Source: JBBKWJ01 sp037968895 (GTDB lineage: Bacteria > Actinomycetota > Acidimicrobiia > Acidimicrobiales > SZUA-35). From it: 31,144 bases of DNA. Position 1 is the first letter of the stretch; every line of letters starts with the position of its first letter. The DNA is taken from NCBI GenBank assembly GCA_037968895.1, contig JBBKWJ010000144.1:1-31144 (forward strand), given 5' to 3'. Position numbers and translations under genes: made by a program. The notes beneath the pieces were generated by a model, which did not search any database, was not told the origin of the DNA, and saw only the letters and a list, made by a program, of their open reading frames with translations. Below, piece by piece: positions 22,227 through 30,613 of the stretch.

Positions 22227-23197
22227 TCGCGGCGAGCATCCTTGCCGCCCAAGCACCGCTCAGCAACTTCTTCACGTCGGCTGTAATTTTGGCGACCTTG
22301 GCCTCGGCCATCCGCCTCGCAACGCCGTACCTTCTCGCCTCGCTAGGAGAGACACTCGGCCAGAAAAGCGGTGTGCTCAACCTCGGCGTCGAGGGCGTCA
22401 TGCTTCTTGGGGCGTTCTTCGGCTACTGGACTGTTCTCGAAACCAAGAACGAGTGGCTTGGCGCCGCGGTTGGAATCGGGGTCGGCGCAATCATGGGCCT
22501 GGTCTACGCGGTGATGACGGTCAACATGCGAGCCGAACAAGGCATCAGCGGTATCGGAATCTTCCTCTTCGGCCTCGGCGCCAGCGAGCTGCTGTTTTCC
22601 GAGCTCGTCGGCACTCCGCTCCCGCTAACAAGCAAGTTCGATCCGGTCGCCATCCCTTTGCTCAGCAAGATTCCCAAGGTTGGCGAAGTATTGTTTGACC
22701 AGAACGTAATTGTCTACTTTGCGATCGTCAGCGTAGTTGTCATGACGTGGGTCATAAATCGAACAACCTTCGGTCTCAACGTTCGCGCTGTCGGCGAAAC
22801 CCCAGAAGCCGCGGACAGCCTCGGCGTTAGCGTGGCCAAAGTCAGGTACACAACGATCATCATCGCCAATATGTTCGCTGGTCTCGCGGGCGCTGCGCTC
22901 GCGTTAGAGCTCAACATCTTCCAAAACAATCTCACCAACGGCATTGGCTTCATCGCCATCGCTCTCGTGTACTTCGGCGGGTGGAAGCCAAGTGGAGTGC
23001 TTGCTGGCTCGCTCCTGTTCGGCCTCGTTGTCGCCACTGTCAATCAGCTGAAGACCCTCGGCATCGTGAGCGGTACCACGGCTTCGCTCGTCACCACAGC
23101 TCCCGCAATTCTGACCGTGCTTGCATTGGCTCTCATCGCTCGACGAGCGTCAGACCCACCGTCCGCACTAACCGTTCCGTTTACCCGAGGACACTAA
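22223..23197 (+). CDS. BMP-type ABC transporter permease (NupQ-like)
   Basis: A 324-residue membrane permease, partner of the preceding one. NLGVEGVMLLGA near the first membrane segments is the counterpart of NIGGEGQ in the first permease and is typical of NupQ/YufQ proteins. FNQ-type nucleoside permeases share the later segments LGVSVAKVRYTTI and FIAIALVYFGGW seen here. About eight hydrophobic segments are visible. The ATG at 22223 overlaps the upstream stop by four bases, implying equal translation of the two halves of the channel. Confidence 0.9.
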   Translation: MIAASILAAQAPLSNFFTSAVILATLASAIRLATPYLLASLGETLGQKSGVLNLGVEGVMLLGAFFGYWTVLETKNEWLGAAVGIGVGAIMGLVYAVMTVNMRAEQGISGIGIFLFGLGASELLFSELVGTPLPLTSKFDPVAIPLLSKIPKVGEVLFDQNVIVYFAIVSVVVMTWVINRTTFGLNVRAVGETPEAADSLGVSVAKVRYTTIIIANMFAGLAGAALALELNIFQNNLTNGIGFIAIALVYFGGWKPSGVLAGSLLFGLVVATVNQLKTLGIVSGTTASLVTTAPAILTVLALALIARRASDPPSALTVPFTRGH

Positions 23198-23229
23198 GCT
23201 GCATTTTTAGTCTCCATAAACCCCTCACT

Positions 23230-23235
23230 AGGAGG
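23230..23235 (+). promoter_or_regulatory. strong ribosome binding site of the binding-protein gene
   Basis: AGGAGG at 23230-23235 lies five bases before the ATG at 23241. It is among the best ribosome binding sites in the window and fits the need for more binding protein than permease from one message. Confidence 0.8.
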
Positions 23236-23240
23236 ATGAA

Positions 23241-24263
23241 ATGAAAAGCAATTACAGAAAGATCATCGCCTTATTGGCTGCTCTTGCCTTGCTCGGCGCT
23301 GCATGCGGGAGCGATGCGGCTTCCACCGACACCACAACCGCCGAGAGCGGGTCGACCGAAGGCGGAGCCGAATTCACCGTCGCAGTTGTTGCTCCTAGCG
23401 CCGCCAACGACCTCGCCTTTTCCCAGTCGATGCACGATGCACTTGAGCGCCTCAAGGCAGACGGCACCATCAGTGACTTCGTGATCTCCGAGAACATGTT
23501 TGTTGTCGAAGACGCAGGTGCTGCTCTTCGTGGCTATGCCGAAGACGGTTTCGACCTCGTAATCGGCCACGGTTCGCAATACGGATCGCTCCTGCAGGAG
23601 ATCGCCCCAGACTTCCCCGAAACTGCGTTCGTGTGGGGTACCGCCGCTGACACGTTCGGTGAGCCAAACATCTCCGCGTACTCTGCAGCCGCTGATCAAG
23701 GCGGTTACGTCCTTGGCACCATGGCCGCGCTCCTGTCGACCAGCGGTCAGATCGGAATTGTTGGTCCACTTGAGGTTGGCGATGCCAAGCTCTACATCGA
23801 CGGTTTCAAGGCTGGCGCCGAGGCAACGACGCCCGATATCGCTGTCAATATCAACTACATTGAGTCGTTCTCCGACACCGCGCTTGCGGCCGAAGCGGCA
23901 ACCGCATTTATCGGTGCTGGCGCCGACGTGCTCACCGGAAGTGCCCAGATGACAGCGGGCGCGATTGGCGTCGCTGGCAACGCTGATGTGCTTTGGTTCG
24001 GCACCCAGTCGGCACAAACCCAGCTTGCTCCTGACGTGGTCGTTGCAAACCAGGTCTATCACTGGGAAGGCATTCTCGCCGACCTTATTGGCAACATCTC
24101 AAGCGGCACATTGGGTGGTCAGAGCTACGACCTCACGCTCGAGAACGGTGGCTTGGTCATTGAGTACAACGACGGCTACGAGCTTCCGGCCGAGGTTAAG
24201 GCTGCAGCCGAAGCCGCTATCGCTGGCATCTCTGACGGCTCAGTGAGTTCAATGGGCGGCTGA
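23241..24263 (+). CDS. BMP family substrate-binding lipoprotein (nucleoside ABC transporter)
   Basis: A 340-residue lipoprotein that captures substrate outside the membrane. The signal peptide has MKSNYRK, a hydrophobic core and the lipobox LLGAAC with lipidated Cys22, followed by a Ser/Thr-rich linker up to about residue 45. The Bmp (PnrA/NupN) domain follows: FTVAVVAPSAANDLAFSQSM, DLVIGHGSQYG, a segment GGYVLGTMAALLS, then GIVGPLEVGD and the repeat-like INYIESFSDTALAAEAATAF. Family members bind purine and other nucleosides; substrate identity is inferred from family only. It sits between permeases and ATPase, an unusual order. Confidence 0.9.
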   Translation: MKSNYRKIIALLAALALLGAACGSDAASTDTTTAESGSTEGGAEFTVAVVAPSAANDLAFSQSMHDALERLKADGTISDFVISENMFVVEDAGAALRGYAEDGFDLVIGHGSQYGSLLQEIAPDFPETAFVWGTAADTFGEPNISAYSAAADQGGYVLGTMAALLSTSGQIGIVGPLEVGDAKLYIDGFKAGAEATTPDIAVNINYIESFSDTALAAEAATAFIGAGADVLTGSAQMTAGAIGVAGNADVLWFGTQSAQTQLAPDVVVANQVYHWEGILADLIGNISSGTLGGQSYDLTLENGGLVIEYNDGYELPAEVKAAAEAAIAGISDGSVSSMGG

Positions 24264-24304
24264 TCGCCACCAAGGACAACGCCCGGATACGACGATCGAG
24301 GTCG

Positions 24305-25843
24305 ATGATGAGTTCACCAATGCTCTCCATGCGAGGAGTCACAAAACGATTCCCTGGCGTATTGGCTAACGACCGCGTCGACCTCGATGTCTATCCGGGT
24401 GAGGTCCACACCCTGCTTGGTGAGAACGGAGCAGGAAAAAGCACGCTCATGAAGATCTTGTTTGGTCTCTATAAACACGATGAAGGCGAGGTCATCTTCA
24501 AGGGCTCGCCGCTCAACATCGATTCGCCGGCTGCCGCGATAGAGGCCGGAATCGGCATGATCCACCAGCACTTTATGCTGGTGCCAACGCTTACCGTTGT
24601 CGAAAACGTCGCGTTGGGATTGCCGACGAAGCGCTTCTCGAAGTTCGATCTTGGTCCCGTTCGTGAGCGCCTGCTCGAATTGTCAGCCAAATACGGTCTC
24701 CACGTCGACCCAGACGCAAAGATCTGGCAACTCGCCGTTGGCGAACGTCAACGAGTCGAGATTCTTAAGGCCCTCTACCGCGACGCAGAGCTGCTCGTGC
24801 TCGATGAGCCGACCGCGGTGCTCACGCCAACCGAGGTCGACGAGCTGTTTGTCACCCTCCGCCAAATGCGGAGCGACGGCAAAGCGCTGATCTTCATTTC
24901 GCACAAGCTCCACGAGGTGCTGGCACTTTCGGACCGAATCACGGTGCTGCGAGACGGCAAGATCTCTGGCACTGCCGATCCGAGGACAGCGACCCGGGAA
25001 GAACTCGCAAAGCTAATGGTCGGACGAGAAGTGAAGCTTGCACCCGAACGTCCACCTGTCTCGGTCGGTGAAGTCCGCCTTCAAGTTCGAGGTCTCTGCT
25101 GCCAGGGCGACCGAGGCGTGGAAGCCCTCAAACAGGTCGATCTTGAGGTTCGTGGCGGCGAGATCCTTGGTATAGCTGGCGTGTCCGGCAACGGGCAACG
25201 CGAGTTTGCTGAGGTAGTCGCTGGACTGCGCCCGGCGACGCACGGCTTCGTCGAGATCGACGGATCGTCGGTTGACGGCCGCACGCCTCGCCAAAGGCGA
25301 GAGGTTGGTTTGGCCTATGTTCCAGAAGAGCGCATGCGCCATGGCGCAATCGGTTCGTTCTCGGTCGCCGAAAACCTCGTCTTGATCGACCACGACAAAG
25401 CGGAGTACTGCGACAAGGGCTTCCTCAAGCTCAGCGCCATCAATGACCACGCTGATCAGATTGTGCGCGAGTACGACGTGAAGACACCGAGCATTACGAC
25501 GTCAACGAGTTCGCTTTCGGGTGGCAACATCCAGAAGGTCATCATGGGGCGAGAGCTTCATGGCAACCCAGCCGTGCTCATCGCCTCCCAGCCGACTCGC
25601 GGCGTCGATATCGGAGCGGCCGAAAACATCCATGAGCGGCTCGTCGCCCAGCGCGCCGCCGGCACCGCCATTGTGGTTATCTCTGAAGATCTCGACGAGG
25701 TCATCGGCATCTCGGACCGTGTCGCCGTCATGCTTGAAGGCGTGGTGGTCGGCATTGTCGATTCCGCCGATGCAACAGTCGAGAAGCTGGGCCTGCTCAT
25801 GGGCGGTGCGTCACTCAGCGAGCGAGCCCAGTCGTCGTCCTAG
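24305..25843 (+). CDS. BMP-type ABC transporter ATP-binding protein (NupO-like, two NBDs)
   Basis: A 512-residue ATPase made of two nucleotide-binding domains. Domain 1 has Walker A LGENGAGKST, a signature reduced to LAVGERQR and Walker B LLVLDEPTAVL. Domain 2 has a degenerate Walker A (GVSGNGQRE, no Lys), an intact signature LSGGNIQK and IASQPTRGVDIG at the Walker B site. Such asymmetry is normal for the sugar/nucleoside (RbsA, NupO) class. Two adjacent ATGs (24305, 24308) are possible starts; GAGG just upstream fits the second better. The last 33 bases overlap, tail to tail, the end of the minus-strand aminotransferase gene. Confidence 0.92.
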   Translation: MMSSPMLSMRGVTKRFPGVLANDRVDLDVYPGEVHTLLGENGAGKSTLMKILFGLYKHDEGEVIFKGSPLNIDSPAAAIEAGIGMIHQHFMLVPTLTVVENVALGLPTKRFSKFDLGPVRERLLELSAKYGLHVDPDAKIWQLAVGERQRVEILKALYRDAELLVLDEPTAVLTPTEVDELFVTLRQMRSDGKALIFISHKLHEVLALSDRITVLRDGKISGTADPRTATREELAKLMVGREVKLAPERPPVSVGEVRLQVRGLCCQGDRGVEALKQVDLEVRGGEILGIAGVSGNGQREFAEVVAGLRPATHGFVEIDGSSVDGRTPRQRREVGLAYVPEERMRHGAIGSFSVAENLVLIDHDKAEYCDKGFLKLSAINDHADQIVREYDVKTPSITTSTSSLSGGNIQKVIMGRELHGNPAVLIASQPTRGVDIGAAENIHERLVAQRAAGTAIVVISEDLDEVIGISDRVAVMLEGVVVGIVDSADATVEKLGLLMGGASLSERAQSSS

Positions 25844-26971
25844 CTCGTGCAGTTGCTGGGTGTCGAGGTTGGCGAAGCTGAAACGTAGCCACCCCTCGTC
25901 TTCGGGAGTGAACGCGGTGCCGGGAATGGCCAGAACGTCGGCTTCAACGACCAGACGACGGACAACCTCGGCCACAGGCGTATCTGTGAATGGGTGCTTG
26001 ACCCAACCGAAGAATGCGCCGGAGGACGCGAGAGTGAAGCCCCCTGGCTCGTCGGCCATGACCTCACGGAATGTGGTGAGAAGCCCGTCGATCCGCGCTG
26101 CTTGTTCAAGGCGCCATTCGCCAGCTTCTCCGAGGCCGGTGAGTGCCGCCTCTTGGCCGATGCGGGGAGCGCAGATCGCAACACAATCAGAAAGCTTGAG
26201 AGACTCGGCGATCAGCTCGGGACTAGCGACGACGGCACCGACTCTGTAGCCGGGGATCGCAAGGTCTTTCGAGAAGCTGTGCAGGGTGATGAGGTGGTCG
26301 TCCCAATCGGGCCGACTGTAGAGATTGTGGGAAGGGGCGTCGGTGCCACGGAACGTTCGGTAGGTCTCGTCGAGAATCAAGACGATGTCGTTGGCAACGG
26401 CGAGATCGAAGAACTCGGCGATCGTGTCCGGGCTGATGATTGCACCGGTCGGGTTGCCCGGTGACACGAGCACGATCGCCCTCGTCTTGTCAGTTATGAG
26501 TTGTGCCGCAGCAGCGGCACTTGGCTGCATGGCTTCGTCGGTAGTGAGATAGACGGGAGTGACGCCGTCGAGCTTCAGCCACATGTCGTGGTTGAAGTAG
26601 TAAGGAATCGGCAGAATGATCTCATCGCCAGGCTCGGCAATCGCCGACGAGACGACGCAGAACGCCTGGTTGCAGCCGGCTGTGATGAGCGTATTGCTCG
26701 CTTCAATCGAGCTTGAGCCGTGAGCCCGGTTCAGATCATCGGCGAGCGCAGTCCGAAGCTCAGGAAGCCCTGGGCTTGGCGCGTAGCGCGCCGTGTCGTG
26801 TTCTGACGCCGCCTGTTTGACCCGTCGCCGAACCTGTTCGGCCGGCGGATAACTCGGGGCTGCCTGCGAAAGGTCGAGGAGGTCGCGTTCCCCCATCCGC
26901 TCAGCGAGAACGGCATGGGCGGCGGCGATCGGTGAGATCTCTAGCTGCAAGGTTCGGTTGACGAAACGCAC
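25811..26971 (-). CDS. class I/II PLP-dependent aminotransferase
   Basis: A 386-residue fold-type I aminotransferase of the AspC family. The Schiff-base Lys235 lies in HSFSKDLAIPGYRVG; SPGNPTG at 170-176 and LILDETYR with Asp201 and Tyr204 are the PLP contacts. The C-terminal Arg for the substrate carboxylate is in WLRFSFA. Specificity cannot be read. The start is GTG at 26971, with AGGAG on the minus strand a few bases upstream, partly made by the stop of the preceding DUF1015 gene. It is the last gene of the ser operon, and its end overlaps the convergent ABC ATPase gene by 33 bases. Confidence 0.92.
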   Translation of the reverse strand: MRFVNRTLQLEISPIAAAHAVLAERMGERDLLDLSQAAPSYPPAEQVRRRVKQAASEHDTARYAPSPGLPELRTALADDLNRAHGSSSIEASNTLITAGCNQAFCVVSSAIAEPGDEIILPIPYYFNHDMWLKLDGVTPVYLTTDEAMQPSAAAAAQLITDKTRAIVLVSPGNPTGAIISPDTIAEFFDLAVANDIVLILDETYRTFRGTDAPSHNLYSRPDWDDHLITLHSFSKDLAIPGYRVGAVVASPELIAESLKLSDCVAICAPRIGQEAALTGLGEAGEWRLEQAARIDGLLTTFREVMADEPGGFTLASSGAFFGWVKHPFTDTPVAEVVRRLVVEADVLAIPGTAFTPEDEGWLRFSFANLDTQQLHELGRRLGSLAE

Positions 26972-26978
26972 CGGTCTC

Positions 26979-28202
26979 CTAGGGTTTGAAAGTACTGAGA
27001 CAGGGCCGGAAAAAGACGCCCGAACGAACCTTTGGCTCGAAGTAGGTTGACTTTGGGGGCATCGTCAGTCCCGCGTCGGCAACAGCGAGTAGCTGATCCA
27101 TACTCACCTGTCGCATGAGGAAAAGGCAACCGCCGAGCATGTCGATTTCGGCTGCGAGAGCCGTTGGCGGCAAGATCCCAGGCCGATAACGAATTGCTGA
27201 GCGAACAGCTGGGGCCATGTCTGGGCCGAGTTGATCGAAGAGTCGTTCGAGTCGTTGCTGGTCGAGCGTTGCCAGCGCAGGATGCGCACTCTCATCGATG
27301 CCGATCGCAAGTCCGTACCAGCCACCGTCTCGATAGAGAATCAGCTCGTCGTCCGCGACGTCGTCTAAGGGGTGATCTCCGCCCAGCACACGGACAGGTA
27401 CGATCGAGCGAATTAATTCGAGCAGCTCGGCTGTTCCAACTCCTGGCGGCAGCGTTCGGTGGTGGGGGAAGTTCGCAAGCTCCTCGGTGGAGAATAACGC
27501 ACACAAGGTCCAGTCGGCCTCGGGATCGCCCGTGTTTGATCGGAACTGCGATGCGGCGCTCGCTCGGTGATGACCGTCGATCAAATAGAGCGGCTGGTCA
27601 GCGAATGCGGCAGTGATCTTGTCGATCGTCGCCTGATCGTCGACCGGCCAGACCTGCTGGACAAGGCCGTCGTCGCCACTGACCGTGACGGCAGCGATAG
27701 ATATTGCCGTTACGAGCTCGATAATGTCGGTGATGTCGTCGTTTGGGGTGTGAGCGACCGCAATTGGGCTCGACTGAGCACCAACGATCTCGAAGTGTCG
27801 GGAGAGATGAAATGCACGTTCGGGGTGGATTTGTTCGTGGATCTTGACCAAACCAGACTCGAAGTCATCGGTTGCGACGCCACAGACGATGCCAGTCTGC
27901 ACATGGAAGTCTGTGGTCAGCCGGTAGACGAGGTAGCGCTTCACCCCCGCTGGGCTAAACACCTTGGCGTCAAGCAGCGAGCTAAGCGCAGCTCGCCCCG
28001 CGTGCAGCAGTTGATCGTCGGTCATCGTGGCTTCGTCGGCCAGGTCGTCACGCGAGCGGGTGACACCGAGGTAGCTGAAGGGATTGTGCTCTAGGGTCGC
28101 ACGACGCATCGCAGGCGTTAACGCGTCGTGAGCAGGCGACGGTACGTGATCGGCCCACTCCTGCTCGACAATTTGTATTGGCAAAGCCGTTGTCGAAACC
28201 AC
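26979..28202 (-). CDS. DUF1015 family protein in a serine-biosynthesis operon
   Basis: A 407-residue protein of family DUF1015, whose biochemical role is not settled. The best marker is YLIDGHHRASAA with DGHHR at 209-213, and the C-terminal signature KSTYFEPKVRSGVF near 385-398 is also typical. HEQIHPERAFHLSRHFE at about 122-138 corresponds to the conserved RHExT region. The GHHR motif resembles the nucleotide-handling GHHR/GxHR motif of the ParB/sulfiredoxin-like fold, which includes free serine kinases (SerK, SbnI); this is a suggestion, not a demonstrated link. The start is GTG at 28202, three bases after the serC stop, with GGAG seven bases upstream. It sits between serC and an aminotransferase, so a role in serine metabolism is likely. 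Confidence 0.85.
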   Translation of the reverse strand: MVSTTALPIQIVEQEWADHVPSPAHDALTPAMRRATLEHNPFSYLGVTRSRDDLADEATMTDDQLLHAGRAALSSLLDAKVFSPAGVKRYLVYRLTTDFHVQTGIVCGVATDDFESGLVKIHEQIHPERAFHLSRHFEIVGAQSSPIAVAHTPNDDITDIIELVTAISIAAVTVSGDDGLVQQVWPVDDQATIDKITAAFADQPLYLIDGHHRASAASQFRSNTGDPEADWTLCALFSTEELANFPHHRTLPPGVGTAELLELIRSIVPVRVLGGDHPLDDVADDELILYRDGGWYGLAIGIDESAHPALATLDQQRLERLFDQLGPDMAPAVRSAIRYRPGILPPTALAAEIDMLGGCLFLMRQVSMDQLLAVADAGLTMPPKSTYFEPKVRSGVFFRPCLSTFKP

Positions 28203-28205
28203 CGG

Positions 28206-29288
28206 CTAGCTCCGCTTGGAAGCGAAGTTGGCCATAAAGTCAATGAGTGCCTCGACCGACTCGGTGGGGAGAGCATTGTAGATGCTTGCGCGCATGCCGC
28301 CGACTGAGCGATGCCCCTGAAGGTTTTGGAAACCAGCGGCTTCGGACTCGCTTAAGAACGCGTCTTGCGCTGAGTCGTCACCGAGAGTGAACACGATATT
28401 GGTGTGGGAACGGTCAGCTGCAGCGACCGGGCTCTGGTAGAACCCATTGCTGCTGTCGATGGCCGAGTAGAGCATTGAAGAGCGTTGTGCCGCCCTCGTC
28501 TGCATGCCCTCAACGCCACCGTTCTCCTCCATCCAGTTGAGCATCAGCCCGGTAGCCCAGATGGCAAAAACTGGAGGTGTGTTAGCCATTGAATCGGCAT
28601 CGGCATGGGTGGAGTAGCGAAGATACGCGGGGTGGTTCGTCGGGGCTGCGGCAATGACGTCTTTGCGGGCGAACACAACGGTCAGACCAGCCGGACCAAG
28701 GTTCTTTTGCGCACCGCCGTAGACAACATCGAACTGGTCCCAGGGAATCGGCCGGCTGAGGTAGTCAGACGACATGTCGGCGATGACCCTGACTCCGAAG
28801 TCGGGGAAGTTTGGCATTCGAATGCCGCCGATGGTCTCGTTTGAGGTGATGTGGAGGTAGCGGGTGTTGTCTTCGATCTTGACGTCGTCGACCGATGGCA
28901 TGCGCGTGTAGTTTTCGCTACCGCCATCCCAGGCCGCGTATGCGGTACCGATTGTCTTGGCATCGCTGAACGCTTTCTTGCCCCAGGTGCCAGCGACGAT
29001 GTAGCCAGCCTTCTCACGCGGTTGCAGCACATTCATCGGCGCCATCGCGAACTGCAGCGTCGCGCCGCCCTGCAAGAGCAGCACATCGAATTCGTCGGGG
29101 ACCGCATACAGACGGCGAAGGCTCGCCATCGTGTTCATATGGATCTCTTCGTAGATGGGAGCGCGGTGGCTCATCTCGATGAGCGACATGCCGGTTCCCT
29201 TGAAGTCGACCATGTCGCTGGCGAGCTGTTCAAGGACGGTGACTGGAAGGACGCATGGTCCGGCGCAGAAATTGTGGATTCGAGACAT
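28206..29288 (-). CDS. serC: phosphoserine aminotransferase
   Basis: A 360-residue PLP enzyme that makes 3-phosphoserine from 3-phosphohydroxypyruvate and glutamate. FCAGPCVLP at 7-15, MSHRAPIYEEIH at 39-50 and LLLQGGATLQFAM at 70-82 are SerC hallmarks, and the PLP lysine is Lys195 in YGGAQKNLGPAGLT. This is the E. coli-like type rather than the divergent mycobacterial SerC. GGGAG nine bases upstream supports the ATG at 29288. It follows serA by five bases, so the two steps are coexpressed. Confidence 0.96.
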   Translation of the reverse strand: MSRIHNFCAGPCVLPVTVLEQLASDMVDFKGTGMSLIEMSHRAPIYEEIHMNTMASLRRLYAVPDEFDVLLLQGGATLQFAMAPMNVLQPREKAGYIVAGTWGKKAFSDAKTIGTAYAAWDGGSENYTRMPSVDDVKIEDNTRYLHITSNETIGGIRMPNFPDFGVRVIADMSSDYLSRPIPWDQFDVVYGGAQKNLGPAGLTVVFARKDVIAAAPTNHPAYLRYSTHADADSMANTPPVFAIWATGLMLNWMEENGGVEGMQTRAAQRSSMLYSAIDSSNGFYQSPVAAADRSHTNIVFTLGDDSAQDAFLSESEAAGFQNLQGHRSVGGMRASIYNALPTESVEALIDFMANFASKRS

Positions 29289-29293
29289 GTTGA

Positions 29294-30505
29294 TCAGCTC
29301 CCGGCTGGGGTCTTGGTGACGGCAATGACTTCAGTGATGTGATTGAGCTCGTCGACTAACGAGTCGGCGGGATCAGATGCGAGCGTCATGGTCGCAACGG
29401 CGGCCCCACCGCCAGCAAAGACTTGGTTCGACATCTGCTGCACATTTATGCCGTTTGAGCGAATAGTTTGGAATATCTGAGCCAGCACGCCGACCTTGTC
29501 GTGGTGGCGGATGGTGATGATTACTGGCCCAGTCGGGACGGTGGCGAGGTTGACGCAGTTGCGGATGTCGCCGCCCAAATAGGCGAGGATGGTTTCGACA
29601 GTGCCGTCAGCCACCGCCTCTTGAGCCTGGTTTGTCGAGGCTCCAATGTGGTGGGTACCGACGACTCCCGGATGCTGAGCGAGCTCGCTTGCCCATTTGG
29701 TGCTTTTGCCAGACGGCTCGTTCGCATACACGTCGAGCCCGGCGCGAAGGCCTCGGGTGTTTAACGCCTCGAGAAGGGCTACTTCGTCGACAACTTCGCC
29801 CCTTGATGTGTTGAGCAGGATTGCGCCATCGGCCATCTTGTCGAGGAAGGCCTTGTTGACGAGGCCAGTGGTGTCTGGCGACTTCGGCACATGGATCGAC
29901 ACCACGTCGCTCTCGGCGAGGAGCTGGTCTTGGCTGTCGACGAGTCGAATGCCAATGCTGCGAATCATGGCTTGCACAGAAGGTGAACGACCGTCCTTGC
30001 GGACTGTGGAGACTGTCATGCCAAAGGCCTTAGCTCGCTCGGCGACGGCAAGGCCGATATCGCCAAGACCAACGATGCCGAGGCTCTTACCTTGGATTCC
30101 GTCAGCCACGGAGTAGATGCCCTTGTTCCAGACGCCAGCTCTGAGGTCAGCGGTGTTGTCGGCAATTCGACGATCGATGGCCAACAGAAGGCCCATTGTG
30201 AGTTCGGCGACGGCGACGGCGTTTCGGCCTGGCACGTTGCAGACGTAGACGCCCGCCCCGGAGGCAGCAGATTTGTCGATGTTGTCGGTGCCAGCACCGG
30301 CGCGAACGACCAGCGAGAGCTGGCTTGAGGCGGCAATTGAGTCGGCCGTGACCTTGGTGCTGCGAACGACCAGGATGTCGACGCCAGCCATTTCGCCTGG
30401 GATGCTGTCGGCATCGAGACTCGGATTGACGACGCACTCGTGTCCGTGCGAAGTGAGTTGCTCGAGGCGAGACTCATCGACCGAATCGGCGAAAAGGATC
30501 TTCAT
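29294..30505 (-). CDS. serA: D-3-phosphoglycerate dehydrogenase with ACT domain
   Basis: A 403-residue enzyme oxidising 3-phosphoglycerate, the first step of serine synthesis. The Rossmann motif is GIVGLGDIGLA at 143-153; the catalytic Arg235 (NTSRGEVVDE), Glu263 (DVYANEP) and His286 (THHIGAST) are intact. A C-terminal ACT domain (about 325-400) suggests feedback by serine or another amino acid; the intervening ASB domain of the mycobacterial enzyme is absent. After strand 2, where NAD enzymes carry Asp, the sequence is TVRKDGRS (Val168, Arg169, Lys170), a pattern more like NADP-using relatives. GGGAG (30511-30515) is five bases upstream of the ATG. It is the first gene of the ser operon. Confidence 0.95.
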   Translation of the reverse strand: MKILFADSVDESRLEQLTSHGHECVVNPSLDADSIPGEMAGVDILVVRSTKVTADSIAASSQLSLVVRAGAGTDNIDKSAASGAGVYVCNVPGRNAVAVAELTMGLLLAIDRRIADNTADLRAGVWNKGIYSVADGIQGKSLGIVGLGDIGLAVAERAKAFGMTVSTVRKDGRSPSVQAMIRSIGIRLVDSQDQLLAESDVVSIHVPKSPDTTGLVNKAFLDKMADGAILLNTSRGEVVDEVALLEALNTRGLRAGLDVYANEPSGKSTKWASELAQHPGVVGTHHIGASTNQAQEAVADGTVETILAYLGGDIRNCVNLATVPTGPVIITIRHHDKVGVLAQIFQTIRSNGINVQQMSNQVFAGGGAAVATMTLASDPADSLVDELNHITEVIAVTKTPAGS

Positions 30506-30572
30506 CTGTACTCCCGGGTGAAGCCTGGCCTCGGCGTGAGCGGAGACGAGGGGTCTGTTGAGGTTTCGCCAG

Positions 30573-30578
30573 ACTCTA
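30573..30578 (-). promoter_or_regulatory. possible -10 box of the ser operon promoter
   Basis: Read on the minus strand, TAGAGT at 30578-30573 fits TANNNT and would give a leader of about 60 bases before serA. No good -35 box was found. The gap 30506-30613 shows no riboswitch or T-box that I recognise. Confidence 0.3.
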
Positions 30579-30613
30579 AACCAGAACGCGCCGCGTCGCC
30601 AGTGGTAGCTTGC

